A program made the position numbers and the translations under genes. DNA of 5,169 bases, taken from the NCBI GenBank assembly GCA_012974315.1, contig JAAXQI010000215.1, forward strand, positions 1 to 5,169, written 5' to 3'. Origin of the DNA: Desulfobacterales bacterium. Its GTDB lineage: Bacteria; Desulfobacterota; Desulfobulbia; Desulfobulbales; BM004. A model generated the notes under the pieces. It saw nothing but the letters and a program-made list of their open reading frames with translations, was not told the DNA's origin and did not search any database. This document shows positions 5,110 through 5,169 of the stretch, piece after piece (the stretch's first letter is position 1; every line of letters begins with the position of its first letter).

Positions 5110-5169
5110 ATGGAATCAATCCGCAACCAACTTCTAGATCTCTTTGAACAATTTTCTAATGATGACGCC
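5110..5169 (+). CDS. Start of an unidentified gene, 5' partial (20 codons)
   Basis: The frame opens at ATG 5110 with MESIRNQLLDLFEQFSNDDA and is still open at the window end. GGAG (5101-5104) lies 5 nt before the ATG, a good ribosome site, and a TTGACA promoter box lies about 95 nt upstream. The visible part is an amphipathic, probably helical N-terminus with no signal peptide, which suggests a cytosolic protein. Too little is present to name a family. It is divergent from tatC, with 252 bp between the two start codons. Confidence 0.6.
   Translation, partial: MESIRNQLLDLFEQFSNDDA

Overview
The window reads as chromosomal DNA of a Gram-negative bacterium. The lipoprotein has an outer-membrane-type lipobox with no Asp at +2, a sugar-nucleotide epimerase of the kind used for LPS, capsule or EPS is present, and there is a Tat translocase subunit. 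The moderately AT-rich composition and the protein styles would fit a deltaproteobacterial (Desulfobacterota-like) host. That is an impression from the proteins, not a demonstrated assignment.

Layout, left to right. Positions 1-299 are the 5' end of a group II intron on the minus strand. It begins with GTGTG at 299 and runs off the left edge of the window. It sits directly behind a strong intrinsic terminator (304-333), which is the insertion habit of group IIC introns. That terminator belongs to a minus-strand gene for a SYLF/YSC84-domain lipoprotein (374-1054). A structured intergenic stretch follows (1055-1345), with a candidate promoter and a pair of mutually exclusive hairpins. Next come two minus-strand genes that may be co-transcribed (82-nt gap, no terminator seen between them): a class II fructose-bisphosphate-type aldolase (2457-3743, upstream) and a UDP-glucuronate 4-epimerase-type SDR (1346-2374, downstream). 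A non-coding 302-bp region (3744-4045) contains two hairpins and a likely promoter for the aldolase.

Positions 4046-4857 (minus) encode TatC, the core of the twin-arginine translocase, but the frame is broken by one base in a run of nine T. Adding one T restores a 270-residue TatC in which Pro48, Phe94, Glu103 and Glu170 fall at the same numbers as in E. coli TatC. The T9 run is directly preceded by a perfect 6-bp hairpin, so the break site looks like an intrinsic terminator placed inside the gene and is also a U_UUU_UUU slippery site. Whether this is a sequencing error, a dead gene, a phase-variable switch or expression by slippage cannot be decided from the sequence. It is the most interesting point in the window.

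A divergent plus-strand gene starts at 5110 and leaves the window after 20 codons. A promoter with a perfect TTGACA box and a spaced palindrome lies in front of it. No tRNA, rRNA or CRISPR array was seen, and no tatA or tatB lies next to tatC inside the window.
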